The translations under genes were made by a program, and so were the position numbers. A model generated the notes under the pieces. That model searched no databases. It was not told where the DNA came from and worked only from the letters and a program-made list of their open reading frames with translations. This document shows, piece after piece, positions 7,771 to 16,491 of a DNA stretch of 64,000 bases (positions are counted from its first letter, which is position 1; each line of letters opens with the position of its first letter). Origin of the DNA: Pseudomonadota bacterium (GTDB taxonomy: Bacteria > Pseudomonadota > Gammaproteobacteria > Steroidobacterales > Steroidobacteraceae); NCBI GenBank assembly GCA_021838635.1, contig JAKCDC010000003.1, positions 18,946 through 82,945 of the forward strand, written 5' to 3'.

Positions 7771-8991
7771 TCAATGCGCGTTGCGCGCCACGAGCATGCG
7801 CAACCGTGCCGCACGTTCCTCAGCGAACAGTGTGCCGGCCGGCGGATGGTTGCGGAAATACGCCAGGATGCCCTGGAAGATCGCATCGGCGATGCGCTTC
7901 TGGTACCAGGGCTGGCGCAACTTGGCCGCTTCCGTGGGATCAGACATGAAATCCGTCTCGACCAGCATCGAGGGAATGGTGGGCGACTTCAGAACCACGA
8001 ACGCCGCCTGCTGCACCGTCATTTTGTTCACCGGTACCGAGCGGTCGAGCGCGAGCAATACGTCGTGCGCCGCGACCACGCTGTGCGCGATGGTGGTGGT
8101 CTGCGAAAGGTTCAGCAACACCGATGCCAGGGTGTGCGATTTGTTGCGCAGACGCACGCCGGCGAGATCATCGGAGGCGTTTTCCCGGGCGGCAAGAATG
8201 CGTGCCGCCTCGTTGGACGCACCATGCAGCGACAGGATGTACACCTGAGCGCCCTCGACGTTCGGATCGTCGCAGTCATTGACGTGAATCGAAACGAACA
8301 GATCGGCGTGATCGCGGCGCGCGATGCGCATGCGGTCGCGCAGTGTCAAATAGATGTCGCTGTCGCGGGTCATCGTCGCGCGCATTCCGCGCTGTTGATC
8401 GATGCGCTGCGCGAGCAGCCGGCCGATGGCGAGCGTGATGGTCTTTTCCATCGTACCGTCCGGCCCGATGGTGCCTGAATCGATGCCGCCGTGGCCCGGA
8501 TCGACGGTGACGATGATGTCACGGCCATCATCGAGCGGTCCGAGCCGGGTGCGGATGGCGCGCGGCGGCGCGAAGGCACGCCGCGGTGCGTCCGGACCGA
8601 AACCGTGCAGCTCGACGAGCAGTTCGCGTCCGGCCCGGGTCGGTCGCAGCCACACCAGGCGCATGTGCGCCGCCGAACCGGTGATGAACACCAGGCGCAG
8701 TGCACCGTTGGGCTGCAGGCCCATGCGCACCCCGCGCACCCAACCTCGCGTCTGCGGCAGACGCAGCCCGACGCCGGCGCGCGTACCGATCAGGTCGATG
8801 ACCTCCCGGTCCGGGTTCGTCAACCGGAAATAGTGCACGGGAGTAAAGCCGCCGAGCGCGAGCCGCGCGGTGGCCGCCTGGACCGAACTTGACAGCCACA
8901 GCCGATCCAAATGGTCGACACCGGCGTGCGCCGCACCGGCTGCAGCGACGCCCAGCGTCGCAATCCAGATGTAAAATACCTTCCTGATCAT
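7771..8991 (-). CDS. amiC: N-acetylmuramoyl-L-alanine amidase, AmiB/AmiC type
   Basis: The 406-residue enzyme splits peptidoglycan septa during division by cutting the MurNAc-L-Ala bond. It has a signal peptide (about 1-23), a beta-rich AMIN localisation domain (about 28-130) and a zinc-dependent Amidase_3 domain (about 158-385). Zinc and catalytic motifs are visible: VDPGHGGIDSG (His), FVSIHVND (His) and MLVETDFMSD (catalytic Glu). There are no LysM repeats, as in AmiC and unlike AmiB. It is the third gene after nnr and tsaE, the order seen in many gammaproteobacteria, where mutL often follows. Here mutL does not follow; a convergent gene does. Confidence 0.9.
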   Translation of the reverse strand: MIRKVFYIWIATLGVAAAGAAHAGVDHLDRLWLSSSVQAATARLALGGFTPVHYFRLTNPDREVIDLIGTRAGVGLRLPQTRGWVRGVRMGLQPNGALRLVFITGSAAHMRLVWLRPTRAGRELLVELHGFGPDAPRRAFAPPRAIRTRLGPLDDGRDIIVTVDPGHGGIDSGTIGPDGTMEKTITLAIGRLLAQRIDQQRGMRATMTRDSDIYLTLRDRMRIARRDHADLFVSIHVNDCDDPNVEGAQVYILSLHGASNEAARILAARENASDDLAGVRLRNKSHTLASVLLNLSQTTTIAHSVVAAHDVLLALDRSVPVNKMTVQQAAFVVLKSPTIPSMLVETDFMSDPTEAAKLRQPWYQKRIADAIFQGILAYFRNHPPAGTLFAEERAARLRMLVARNAH

Positions 8992-9042
8992 AAGGTTCGC
9001 GGCATTCGTTGAGGCGTAATCTACGAGCCGCGCGCCTTCATT

Positions 9043-9426
9043 TCAACTGGAGTTGCGCGCGTAGCGCGCCTGCCAAGCTTTGCCGGGAGCGGTGCCGTAC
9101 GTGATGTCGGCTTCGTGCCCTGCCCCGAGCACACGGAGCGTGACGGTCAGATCGGGCGGCGGCAGCGCGCCTTCGGCCCGCTGCGGCCACTCGATGAGCC
9201 ACAGACATCCGGGCAAGGCCCACTCCTCGAGCCCCAGGTGCTCCAGCTCCTCAGGCGCGCGCAGCCGGTACAGATCCAGGTGCGCCACCGTCTGACCTTC
9301 GAGCGGATACAGCTGCACCAGCGAGTAGGTTGGACTGCGCACCGGACCGGTGACCCCGCACGCGCGCAGAAACCCCTGCGCGAGCGTCGTCTTGCCCACA
9401 CCGAGGTCACCGCACAAATACAGCAC
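9043..9426 (-). CDS. tsaE: tRNA threonylcarbamoyladenosine ATPase TsaE
   Basis: This is the P-loop partner of TsaB/TsaD in making t6A37 of tRNAs that read ANN codons. Walker A is GDLGVGKTT (6-14); the TsaE signature SPTYSLVQLY and HLDLYRL follow, then LIEWPQR. From GTG 9426 the protein has 127 residues and lacks the family's N-terminal helix. The frame stays open upstream to about 9516 and encodes a matching helix (SAAATEALGARLA) that overlaps the end of nnr. That extension has no ATG, GTG or TTG. The true start may therefore be a CTG at 9516 or another rare codon. Confidence 0.88.
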   Translation of the reverse strand: MLYLCGDLGVGKTTLAQGFLRACGVTGPVRSPTYSLVQLYPLEGQTVAHLDLYRLRAPEELEHLGLEEWALPGCLWLIEWPQRAEGALPPPDLTVTLRVLGAGHEADITYGTAPGKAWQARYARNSS

Positions 9427-9500
9427 CGCAAGCGGCGCGCGCCCGTCGGGCCGCGTGCGCGCCAGGCGCGCACCCAGCGCTTCGGTGGCCGCCGCGCTCT

Positions 9501-10979
9501 TTAAAAGTTCAGCCAGCGGCGCAACTCCTCGATCAGGTCCCCGGCCAGCAGCCCCCGTTCCCCGCCGCGCGCCGCGGCGTCACCGGCCAGCGCATGGGCG
9601 AGCACGCCGGCGCGCGCCGCGCGCCAGGGGTCACGGCACTGGGCGAGGATCCCGGCGATCAGCCCGGTGAGCACATCCCCCATCCCGGGACTGGCCATAC
9701 CGGGGTTGCCCTGCCCGCACACCGCCGGCACGGCTCCGTGCCGGCCCACCAACGTCCCGGCCCCCTTGAGCACCACCACTCCGCCATAGCGGGCGAGCAA
9801 CGCCTCGAGGGCCGCCAGCCGGTCGCTCTGCACCTGTGCGCCGGTGGTCGCGAGGAGACGGGCAGCCTCTCCCGGATGCGGCGTCAGAATCCACCCCGAT
9901 GGCGGTGCGGTGCGCGGCTCGCCAGCGAGGAGGTTCAGCGCATCGGCATCGACCACGAGGGGCTTGCCGCAGTCGAGCACCGCCTCGAACGCCGCGCGCG
10001 CCCACGCGTCCTGCCCGAGCCCGGGGCCGACGGCCACCAGATCACAGCGTGCGGCGAGCGTCCGCACCGTCTCGGATTGCTCGAGCGGCACGCACATCAA
10101 TTCGGGGCGCCCGCTCACGACGGCCGCCAGGTTCTGCGGCGCGACCGCAACCGTGACCCGCCCGGCGCCCGCGCGCAGACAGGCCTCCCCGGCAAGCCGC
10201 GCCGCTCCGGGCATCCCTGGCCCGCCACCGACGATGAGGACCTGGCCGAAATCCCCTTTGTGCGCCCCGCGGGCGCGGCGGGGCAGCGGCAGCTCCAAAT
10301 CGGCCTGCACCAACCGCTCGAGGCGGGCCGTCGGCACCTCGGGCAGGCGGCCGGTGAGCCCGAGGTCATCGAACACCAGCGCGCCGCAATGCTCCGGTCC
10401 CTCCCCGAGCAGCAGCCCGCTCTTCAGCGCCACGAATGTGACGGTGCACTCGGCCCGCACTGCCGCCCCGAGCGGCATGCCGCGGTCCGCATCAAGGCCG
10501 GAGGGCACATCGAGCGCCAGGATCGCCCGGCCGCTGGAATTGATCGCACGGATGACGCCGGCCAGATCCGCGCGCACCGCGCCGGAAAGCCCGGTACCCA
10601 GCAGCGCATCGACCAGCACCTCGGTCTCCGCCAGCGCCTGCGCCGTGAACGGTTCGATCGTCCCGCCGGCCGCGCGCCAGGCGGCGCAGGCCTCAAGCGC
10701 GTCCCCGCGCAGACGTTCCGGTGAGCTCGCCGCGAGCACGGTGACGGCACTGCCGGCGGCGCGTGCCAGCCGCGCCAGCACATAGCCGTCGCCGGCATTG
10801 TTGCCCGGACCACAGACCACCGCGATCCGCCAGGCCCCCGGCCAACGCTCGCGCAAAGCGCGCAGCGCCGCCTCGCCGGCACGCTCCATGAGCGCGTAGC
10901 CGGAGAGGCCGAGCGACGCGGCGGCCCGATCCATGGCGCGTACCTGGGCGGAGGTGTACAGCGAGACGGGCAGCGACAT
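9501..10979 (-). CDS. nnr: bifunctional NAD(P)HX epimerase/dehydratase
   Basis: This enzyme repairs hydrated NADH and NADPH. The N-terminal YjeF-N epimerase (about 10-205) has CGPGNNAGDGYVLAR. The C-terminal ADP-dependent dehydratase (about 225-490) has AHKGDFGQVLIVGG, VVDADALN, ILTPHPGEAARL and GMASPGMGDVLTG. ATG 10979 gives 492 residues and is preferred over the upstream in-frame start at 11009. A perfect TATAAT lies so close upstream that the transcript would begin almost at this ATG. It is the first gene of nnr-tsaE-amiC and overlaps the tsaE frame at its end. Confidence 0.92.
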   Translation of the reverse strand: MSLPVSLYTSAQVRAMDRAAASLGLSGYALMERAGEAALRALRERWPGAWRIAVVCGPGNNAGDGYVLARLARAAGSAVTVLAASSPERLRGDALEACAAWRAAGGTIEPFTAQALAETEVLVDALLGTGLSGAVRADLAGVIRAINSSGRAILALDVPSGLDADRGMPLGAAVRAECTVTFVALKSGLLLGEGPEHCGALVFDDLGLTGRLPEVPTARLERLVQADLELPLPRRARGAHKGDFGQVLIVGGGPGMPGAARLAGEACLRAGAGRVTVAVAPQNLAAVVSGRPELMCVPLEQSETVRTLAARCDLVAVGPGLGQDAWARAAFEAVLDCGKPLVVDADALNLLAGEPRTAPPSGWILTPHPGEAARLLATTGAQVQSDRLAALEALLARYGGVVVLKGAGTLVGRHGAVPAVCGQGNPGMASPGMGDVLTGLIAGILAQCRDPWRAARAGVLAHALAGDAAARGGERGLLAGDLIEELRRWLNF

Positions 10980-10986
10980 GGGCTTG

Positions 10987-11006
10987 ATTATACTGACCCG
11001 GTGAGG
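10987..11006. promoter_or_regulatory. overlapping divergent -10 boxes and queG ribosome site
   Basis: In the 32-base nnr-queG gap, TATAAT is read on the minus strand (10992-10987) and TATACT on the plus strand (10989-10994), sharing bases. The minus-strand start would fall near 10980, next to the nnr ATG, predicting a leaderless mRNA. The plus-strand start would fall near 11001, close to a GGTGAG ribosome site (11000-11005) that precedes the queG ATG. The -35 regions are weak and lie inside the opposite genes. Confidence 0.5.
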
Positions 11007-11011
11007 CATCC

Positions 11012-12076
11012 ATGACCGAACGCGCCGCCAAGCCCGAGACCCTCAAGGGCGAACTCGCCGAGCGCGCGCGCGCGCTCGGCTTCACCCGCCTCGGCATCGC
11101 CGGGGTGGAGTTACCCGAGGACGAGCGCCATCTGCTGCGCTGGCTGAAGGTGGGGATGCACGGACGCATGCACTACATGCAGCGTCACGGCACGCTGCGC
11201 AGCCGTCCCGCCGAACTGCTGCCCGGTGCGCTGCGCGTCATCAGCGTGCGCATGGACTACTGGCCGGCCGAAGCCGCACCGGCCGAAGCGGTGCTCGTCG
11301 ATCCGCTCGCCGGCTACGTCTCGCGCTACGCCCTCGGGCGCGACTACCACAAAGTGATGCGCGGGGCGCTTGCACGGCTCGCCCGTGAGTTCGCCACGCG
11401 CATCGGCCCATTCGGCTACCGCGTCTGCGTCGACAGCGCGCCGGTGCTGGAGAAGGCGCTCGCCCGCAACGCCGGTCTTGGCTGGATCGGCAAACACACC
11501 AACCTGATCGCGCGCGAGGCCGGCTCGTGGTTCTTTCTCGGGGAGATCCTCACCGATCTGCCGCTGCCGCTCGATACGCCCGCGAGCGCCCACTGCGGCT
11601 CGTGCTCGGCCTGCATCGAGGCTTGTCCGACCGCGGCCATCGTCGCGCCCTACCAACTCGATGCTCGCCGCTGCATCTCGTACCTGACCATCGAGCTCGA
11701 TGGGGCGATCCCGCCGCAGCTGCGCGCGGCAATCGGCAACCGCATTTACGGCTGCGACGACTGCCAGCTGGTGTGTCCGTGGAACAAGTTCGCGCGCACC
11801 GCTTCGCATCCGGACTTCAAGGTGCGCCACGCGCTCGATGCGCCGCAGCTCACGGCACTGTTTGCCTGGAGCGAGGCCGAGTTCGAGGCACGCATGCAGG
11901 GTTCCGCCATTTACCGCATCGGCTACGAGCGCTGGTCGCGCAACATCGCGGTGGCGCTCGGCAACGCCCCGCCCGATGCGGCGGTGCGTCAGGCGCTGCT
12001 CTCGCGGCGCGAGCACGCCTCGGCGCTGCTGCGCGAACACATCGACTGGGCGCTGCAGCGCCAGCAGCGCCCCTAG
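11012..12076 (+). CDS. queG: epoxyqueuosine reductase
   Basis: This enzyme carries out the last step of queuosine biosynthesis, reducing epoxyqueuosine in tRNA to queuosine using cobalamin and two 4Fe-4S clusters. The 354-residue sequence shows YALGRDYHKVM (about 108-118), then the two ferredoxin-type motifs CGSCSACIEACP (about 194-205) and CDDCQLVCP (about 249-257). C-terminal HEAT-like helices follow. Length and motif order match the family. It is divergent from nnr, and its stop overlaps the end of convergent panC by 4 bases. Confidence 0.95.
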   Translation: MTERAAKPETLKGELAERARALGFTRLGIAGVELPEDERHLLRWLKVGMHGRMHYMQRHGTLRSRPAELLPGALRVISVRMDYWPAEAAPAEAVLVDPLAGYVSRYALGRDYHKVMRGALARLAREFATRIGPFGYRVCVDSAPVLEKALARNAGLGWIGKHTNLIAREAGSWFFLGEILTDLPLPLDTPASAHCGSCSACIEACPTAAIVAPYQLDARRCISYLTIELDGAIPPQLRAAIGNRIYGCDDCQLVCPWNKFARTASHPDFKVRHALDAPQLTALFAWSEAEFEARMQGSAIYRIGYERWSRNIAVALGNAPPDAAVRQALLSRREHASALLREHIDWALQRQQRP

Positions 12077-12921
12077 CGCTCGACCTGCAGGTTGTCGATC
12101 AGGCGCGCTTTGCCGAGGTGTGCGGCGGTGAGCACCACCCAGTGCCGAGTGTCGGCCTGCGGCGGACCGAGATCAGCGGCACGTTTGACCGCAAAGTAAT
12201 CGGGGCGCAACCCCTGCGCCTCGAGGGCGCGCAGCCCGTGGCGCTCGATCGCCGCGACGTCCTGCTCCCCGGCCGCCAGACGCGCTGCCGCCTCGCGCAG
12301 CGTCCGGTGGATCGCCGGCGCCTGGGCGCGCTCGGCCTCGGTGAGGTACTGGTTACGTGAGCTCAGGGCGAGCCCATCGGCATCGCGTACCGTCGCTGCG
12401 GCGACGATCTGCACCGGCATGCACAGCTCGCTCACCATGCGCCGGATCAGCGTCAACTGTTGGAAATCCTTCTCGCCAAACACCGCCGCATCGGGCTCGA
12501 CGATGTGCAGCAGCTTGCAGACCACGGTCGTGACACCCTGGAAGTGCCCGGGACGAAACTCCCCGCAGAGGATATCGGAGAGTCCGGGTACCTCGACGCG
12601 CGTCGCCGCCGCCGAGCCGAACGGATACATCTCCGCAACGTCCGGCATGAACATCAGGTCGCAGCCGGCCTCGCTCAGCATGCGCTCGTCGCGCTGCGGC
12701 GTGCGCGGATAGTGCGCGAAGTCCTCGTTCGGACCGAACTGCATGGGGTTGACGAAGATACTGGCGACGAAGCGCTCGCCGTGGGCGCGGGCCGCCTCCA
12801 GCAGACTCATGTGTCCGGCATGCAGGTTGCCCATGGTCGGCACGAACACCACGCGCTGACCGGCACGGCGCCAGTCACGCACGGCCTCGCGCACCTCCGC
12901 GATTCGGGTCACGTTGCGCAT
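12073..12921 (-). CDS. panC: pantothenate synthetase
   Basis: This enzyme joins beta-alanine and pantoate using ATP to make pantothenate. The 282-residue protein has the HIGH-type nucleotide motif PTMGNLHAGHMSLL (about 28-41), VNPMQFGPNEDF (pantoate site), FGEKDFQQL (about 152-160) and LSSRNQYL (KMSKS-like region). The length is normal for the family. It starts 4 bases after the panB stop, as last gene of the pcnB-folK-dgk-panB-panC operon. Confidence 0.95.
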   Translation of the reverse strand: MRNVTRIAEVREAVRDWRRAGQRVVFVPTMGNLHAGHMSLLEAARAHGERFVASIFVNPMQFGPNEDFAHYPRTPQRDERMLSEAGCDLMFMPDVAEMYPFGSAAATRVEVPGLSDILCGEFRPGHFQGVTTVVCKLLHIVEPDAAVFGEKDFQQLTLIRRMVSELCMPVQIVAAATVRDADGLALSSRNQYLTEAERAQAPAIHRTLREAAARLAAGEQDVAAIERHGLRALEAQGLRPDYFAVKRAADLGPPQADTRHWVVLTAAHLGKARLIDNLQVER

Positions 12922-12925
12922 GGGG

Positions 12926-13753
12926 TCAGAAGCAGTGCTCGGCAGCCGGATAGGCCCGCTCGCGCACAGCGGCGACGTAGCGCCTGACGGCCTCGTGGTT
13001 GTCCCCGGCGCCAGCCATGAAATTGCGCACGAAGCGCGGTTTGCGCCCGGTCGTGATGTCCAGAATGTCGTACAGCACGAGGATCTGACCGTCGGTGTCG
13101 GGGCCCGCGCCGATCCCGATCACCGGTACGGAAAGCGCCGCGGTGATCTGCCCCCCAAGCGCCGCCGGAATGCACTCCAGCAGCACCACGTCGGCACCGG
13201 CCGACTCCAGCCGCTTGGCGTCCTCGGTCAGTTGGTGCGCGGCGGCGTCTTCGCGGCCCTGCACCCGAAATCCGCCCGTCTTGTGCACCGACTGCGGCTT
13301 CAGCCCCAGGTGGGCACACACGGCGATGTCGTGGCTCGCCAGAAACTCCACGATCTCCACCTGCCCGCCGCCGCTTTCGAGCTTGACCATCTTCGCCCCG
13401 CCCTCCTGCATCAGCCGCACGGCGTTCTCCAGCGCCCGCTCCTTGGTCGGATAGCTCATGAAGGGCAGATCGGTGATGAGAAACGGCCGGTGCAGGCCCC
13501 GGGCGACCGCAGCGCTGTGGTAGACCATCTGGTCCATGGTCACCGGCACCGTGGTATCGCGACCCTGGATCACCATGCCGAGGGAGTCGCCCACCAGCAC
13601 CACATCGACTTCGGCTGCATCGAGCAGGACGGCGAAGCTCGCGTCGTAGCAGGTCAGACTCGCGATTTTCTCACCCTGCCCCTTCATGCGGGCCAACGTG
13701 GCGAGCGTGACGGGCGGGCGGTCCGAATCGCGCAGCTGCAGATGCGTATACAT
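12926..13753 (-). CDS. panB: 3-methyl-2-oxobutanoate hydroxymethyltransferase
   Basis: This is the first step of pantothenate synthesis: adding a hydroxymethyl group from methylene-THF to 2-oxoisovalerate. The 275-residue TIM-barrel protein has SLTCYDASFAVLLD (about 32-45), VLVGDSLGMVIQG (metal and substrate site, about 52-64), VKLESG (about 119) and GIGAGPDTDGQILVLYD (about 196-212). It starts 12 bases after the kinase gene and ends 4 bases before panC, so cotranscription is nearly certain. Confidence 0.95.
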   Translation of the reverse strand: MYTHLQLRDSDRPPVTLATLARMKGQGEKIASLTCYDASFAVLLDAAEVDVVLVGDSLGMVIQGRDTTVPVTMDQMVYHSAAVARGLHRPFLITDLPFMSYPTKERALENAVRLMQEGGAKMVKLESGGGQVEIVEFLASHDIAVCAHLGLKPQSVHKTGGFRVQGREDAAAHQLTEDAKRLESAGADVVLLECIPAALGGQITAALSVPVIGIGAGPDTDGQILVLYDILDITTGRKPRFVRNFMAGAGDNHEAVRRYVAAVRERAYPAAEHCF

Positions 13754-13765
13754 GCTTGTAGTCTA

Positions 13766-14440
13766 CTAAATCGCCCGCGCCCTCATCGGGTTGTAGTACA
13801 GCCGCCCGCGCTTCATGCGCCCGATCGCCGCGAACAGCTCATCGTAATCGGCGGGGTTGTTCACCGGGTCGATGCTCGCGGCATTCACGATCAGCAGCGG
13901 AGCGGCCTCGTATTCATGGAAGAAACGCGCGTACGCCTCGTTCAGGCGCACCAGATACTCGCGGTCGATGTACTGCTCGTAGCCGATGGCACGACGCGCA
14001 ATGCGCTCCAGCAGCACATCCACGGGCGCCTGCAGATAGACCACCAGATCGGGCTTAGGTGCCTGGATGTCGAGGCGGCCGCTCACCTGCTCGTAGAGCG
14101 CGAACTCTGCATCATCGAGGGTGACGCGGGCGAACAATCGGTCCTTTTCCCAGAGATAATCTGCCACGCGCACCGCGGCGAACAGATCCTGCTGGTTCAG
14201 AGCCGAGAGCTGCTGCCAGCGCTGGAACAGGAAGTGCAGCTGCGTCGGCAGCGCCCCGGCGCGCGGGTTCTTGTAGAACCGCTCGAGGAAGGGATTGCCC
14301 GGGGCGTCCTCGAGCACCGGTTGGGCGGCGAGGCTCTTGGCGAGCATCCGGGCGAGGCTGCTCTTGCCGACCCCGATCGGACCCTCCACCACGATGTACT
14401 GGTGATCGGCAGCGGGCTTCGGTTCAGTTGCGGCGGGCAT
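13766..14440 (-). CDS. deoxynucleoside kinase family protein
   Basis: The 224-residue protein has a P-loop GPIGVGKSSLA (about 20-30). The dNK-family EDAPGNPFLERFY (about 44-56) and a LID-like ARRAIGYEQYIDREYL (about 156-171) follow. These P-loop kinases phosphorylate deoxyguanosine or deoxyadenosine for nucleotide salvage. It lies between folK (6 bases upstream) and panB (12 bases downstream) in the folate/pantothenate operon. This placement is recurrent in gammaproteobacteria. Which nucleoside is used cannot be told from sequence. Confidence 0.88.
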   Translation of the reverse strand: MPAATEPKPAADHQYIVVEGPIGVGKSSLARMLAKSLAAQPVLEDAPGNPFLERFYKNPRAGALPTQLHFLFQRWQQLSALNQQDLFAAVRVADYLWEKDRLFARVTLDDAEFALYEQVSGRLDIQAPKPDLVVYLQAPVDVLLERIARRAIGYEQYIDREYLVRLNEAYARFFHEYEAAPLLIVNAASIDPVNNPADYDELFAAIGRMKRGRLYYNPMRARAI

Positions 14441-14446
14441 GGGGTT

Positions 14447-14947
14447 TCATTGTTCGCGTTCAATTCGCCACAGGCCCTCGGGCGCAAGGCGCGCCTTGAG
14501 CTCGGACACCCGGCCGAGTCCGGGCACGTCGAGGTCCGGGGCGATGTCCGCCAAAGGATACAGAACGAAATTGCGCTCCACTATACCGGCGTGCGGCAGA
14601 CTCAGCGCTCCCTGCGCGCGGCGCTCGCGGCCGAGGACCAGCAGATCGAGATCGATCCGCCGTGGCCCCCAGCGCGGTCCGTCGCGGCGCCGGCCGAGCG
14701 CAACCTCCGTGGCGAGCAGCGCCTGAAGCAGCGCCTCGGGTTCAAGCTGCGTCAGCAGCCCCGCGACGGCATTGACGAAATCCGGCTGGGCCACCGGACC
14801 CATCGGACGCGACCCGTACAGGGGCGAGCGCACGAGCACACGCGTCTGCGGCAGTGCCCCGAGGCACTCGAAAGCCCCGCGCACCTGCCGCTCGGGATCC
14901 TCCAGATTGCTGCCCAGGCCGACGTACGCCGGCCGCCACCGCGGCAT
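14447..14947 (-). CDS. folK: 7,8-dihydro-6-hydroxymethylpterin pyrophosphokinase
   Basis: This enzyme transfers pyrophosphate from ATP to hydroxymethyl-dihydropterin in folate synthesis. From ATG 14947 the protein has 166 residues, matching the family. Its signatures are AYVGLGSNLEDPERQV (about 7-22) near the N-terminus and RWGPRRIDLDLLVLG (about 88-102), the HPPK motif with metal-binding Asp pairs. The frame stays open far upstream, but that part overlaps pcnB and is low complexity. The start lies 13 bases after the pcnB stop. Confidence 0.93.
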   Translation of the reverse strand: MPRWRPAYVGLGSNLEDPERQVRGAFECLGALPQTRVLVRSPLYGSRPMGPVAQPDFVNAVAGLLTQLEPEALLQALLATEVALGRRRDGPRWGPRRIDLDLLVLGRERRAQGALSLPHAGIVERNFVLYPLADIAPDLDVPGLGRVSELKARLAPEGLWRIEREQ

Positions 14948-14960
14948 CGGGCCGGACCGC

Positions 14961-16472
14961 TCAGCCAGCGCCCGGCGCGCCGCGGCGCCGGGCGCCGCGG
15001 CGGCGGCGGCGACTCTTCTGTCCGCTGCTGCGCTCCGCGCCACCGCCGGCGATCGCATCGGCCATCGGCCCCTGTTCGGCTTCCGGGGCGGCCTGCAGAT
15101 CGGTCCACCACTGGGCCCGTTCGGGGTTGGCGAGACCGAACTCGGCGCGCAGCAGCAGCAGGTCGTAGCCGGCGCGAAAGCGCGGATGGCCGAGCAGGCG
15201 CAACGCGCGCCGGCCCCGCGGATGCTCCAGCCGCGGCTGCAGCGCGAACATCTCGCGCAGCCCGAGCGAGAAGCGCTTGGGGATGGACAGATGCCGCTGG
15301 GCATCGCGCACCGCCTGGTCGCAGGCGTCGAGGATCGCTGCAAGCTCGTGCCAGCGCGACGGCGGCATGGCCTCGATCAGTGCCGCGATCGGGCCATAGA
15401 GCAGCAGCGCGAGCAGGAATGTCGGGGTGACGGAACGGCCCGCCTTGACGCGCGCATCGGTGTTCTGAAGACCTTGCACCAGCAGCCGCTCGACGAGACT
15501 GCCCGGATGGGCCGCAAGGTAGGCCTCGGTGCTCGGCAGCAGCGCGGCGAGCAGTCCGCGGCGGCGCAGCACCGGGAGGCTGCGCGCACCGTGTCCGGTC
15601 AGAAACAGTTTCAGCATTTCATCGAACAGGCGCGCCGGCGGCACCCCGCCAAGCAAGGAGCGCAGCCGTTCGATCGGTTCGGCACTGGCCGGGTCGAGTT
15701 CGAAGCCGAGTTTCGCCTCGAAGCGCGCCGCGCGCAGCATGCGCACGGGGTCCTCCCGATAGCGCGTCTCCGGATCACCGATCAGCCGCAGCCGCCGGGC
15801 CGCGATGTCCTCAGCCCCGCCGGTGTAATCCCAGATCGAGAAGTCAGCGATGTTGTAGTAGAGCGCATTCGCCGTGAAATCCCGCCGCCACACGTCATCA
15901 TCGACCGTGCCATAGATGTTGTCGCGCAGGATCCGCCCAGTCGCATCGAACATGCGTTCGGTGTCGGCATCGACCAGCGTCTCACGGCCGCTGTGTTCAG
16001 CCTCGAAGCGCGCCGCGCGCGCCTCGGTGACCGGCCCACCCTGATCGATCAGATCGGTTTCCTCGCTGTCGAGGTCGGCCTCTTCGGCCTCCTCGTCCTC
16101 CTCCTCGATCGGTTCCTCGCCCGGCTCCGGGGCACTGGAGGCGCGGAACGTCGCGACCTCGATGATTTCCGGGCCGAAGAACACGTGCGCGAGACGAAAG
16201 CGCCGACCGACGAGGCGGCAGTTGCGAAACAGGCGTTTGACCTGCTCCGGCAGCGCATCGGTGGCGACATCGAAATCCTTCGGCTCCAAACCGATCAGCA
16301 AGTCGCGCACGCAGCCGCCGACCAGGAAGGCTTGAAAACCCCCGTCGCGCAGTCGGTACAGCACCCGCAAGGCATTCGGGGAGATCTGGGCACGGGAAAC
16401 AGTGTGCTCGGCCCGGGGGATGACCCGGGGCGGCTGGGCTGGCGCTGTGGGGCGCGGGTCGGAAGAATTCAA
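14961..16472 (-). CDS. pcnB: poly(A) polymerase I
   Basis: This enzyme adds poly(A) tails to RNA and so promotes decay. It has a nucleotidyltransferase head GGCVRDLLIG with EPKDFDVATDA, then RDNIYGTVDDDVWRRDFTAN, GDPETRYREDPVRMLRA and PPARLFDEMLKL. A basic Arg-rich tail matches the E. coli enzyme. No ATG or GTG is placed sensibly; TTG 16472 gives 503 residues. An upstream extension would run into tRNA-Glu. E. coli pcnB also uses a rare start, so weak translation may be conserved. An acidic insert of about 45 residues follows EVATFRAS. It is first in an operon with folK, dgk, panB and panC. Confidence 0.9.
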   Translation of the reverse strand: MNSSDPRPTAPAQPPRVIPRAEHTVSRAQISPNALRVLYRLRDGGFQAFLVGGCVRDLLIGLEPKDFDVATDALPEQVKRLFRNCRLVGRRFRLAHVFFGPEIIEVATFRASSAPEPGEEPIEEEDEEAEEADLDSEETDLIDQGGPVTEARAARFEAEHSGRETLVDADTERMFDATGRILRDNIYGTVDDDVWRRDFTANALYYNIADFSIWDYTGGAEDIAARRLRLIGDPETRYREDPVRMLRAARFEAKLGFELDPASAEPIERLRSLLGGVPPARLFDEMLKLFLTGHGARSLPVLRRRGLLAALLPSTEAYLAAHPGSLVERLLVQGLQNTDARVKAGRSVTPTFLLALLLYGPIAALIEAMPPSRWHELAAILDACDQAVRDAQRHLSIPKRFSLGLREMFALQPRLEHPRGRRALRLLGHPRFRAGYDLLLLRAEFGLANPERAQWWTDLQAAPEAEQGPMADAIAGGGAERSSGQKSRRRRRGARRRGAPGAG

Positions 16473-16491
16473 TTCAGTCTGCGCTTTCTGC

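Noticed and set aside
12914..15430. 838-codon open frame on the plus strand across panB, dgk and folK
   Set aside because: It is antisense to four well-supported genes and ends in low-complexity Arg/Ala/Pro repeats. No motif or start signal.
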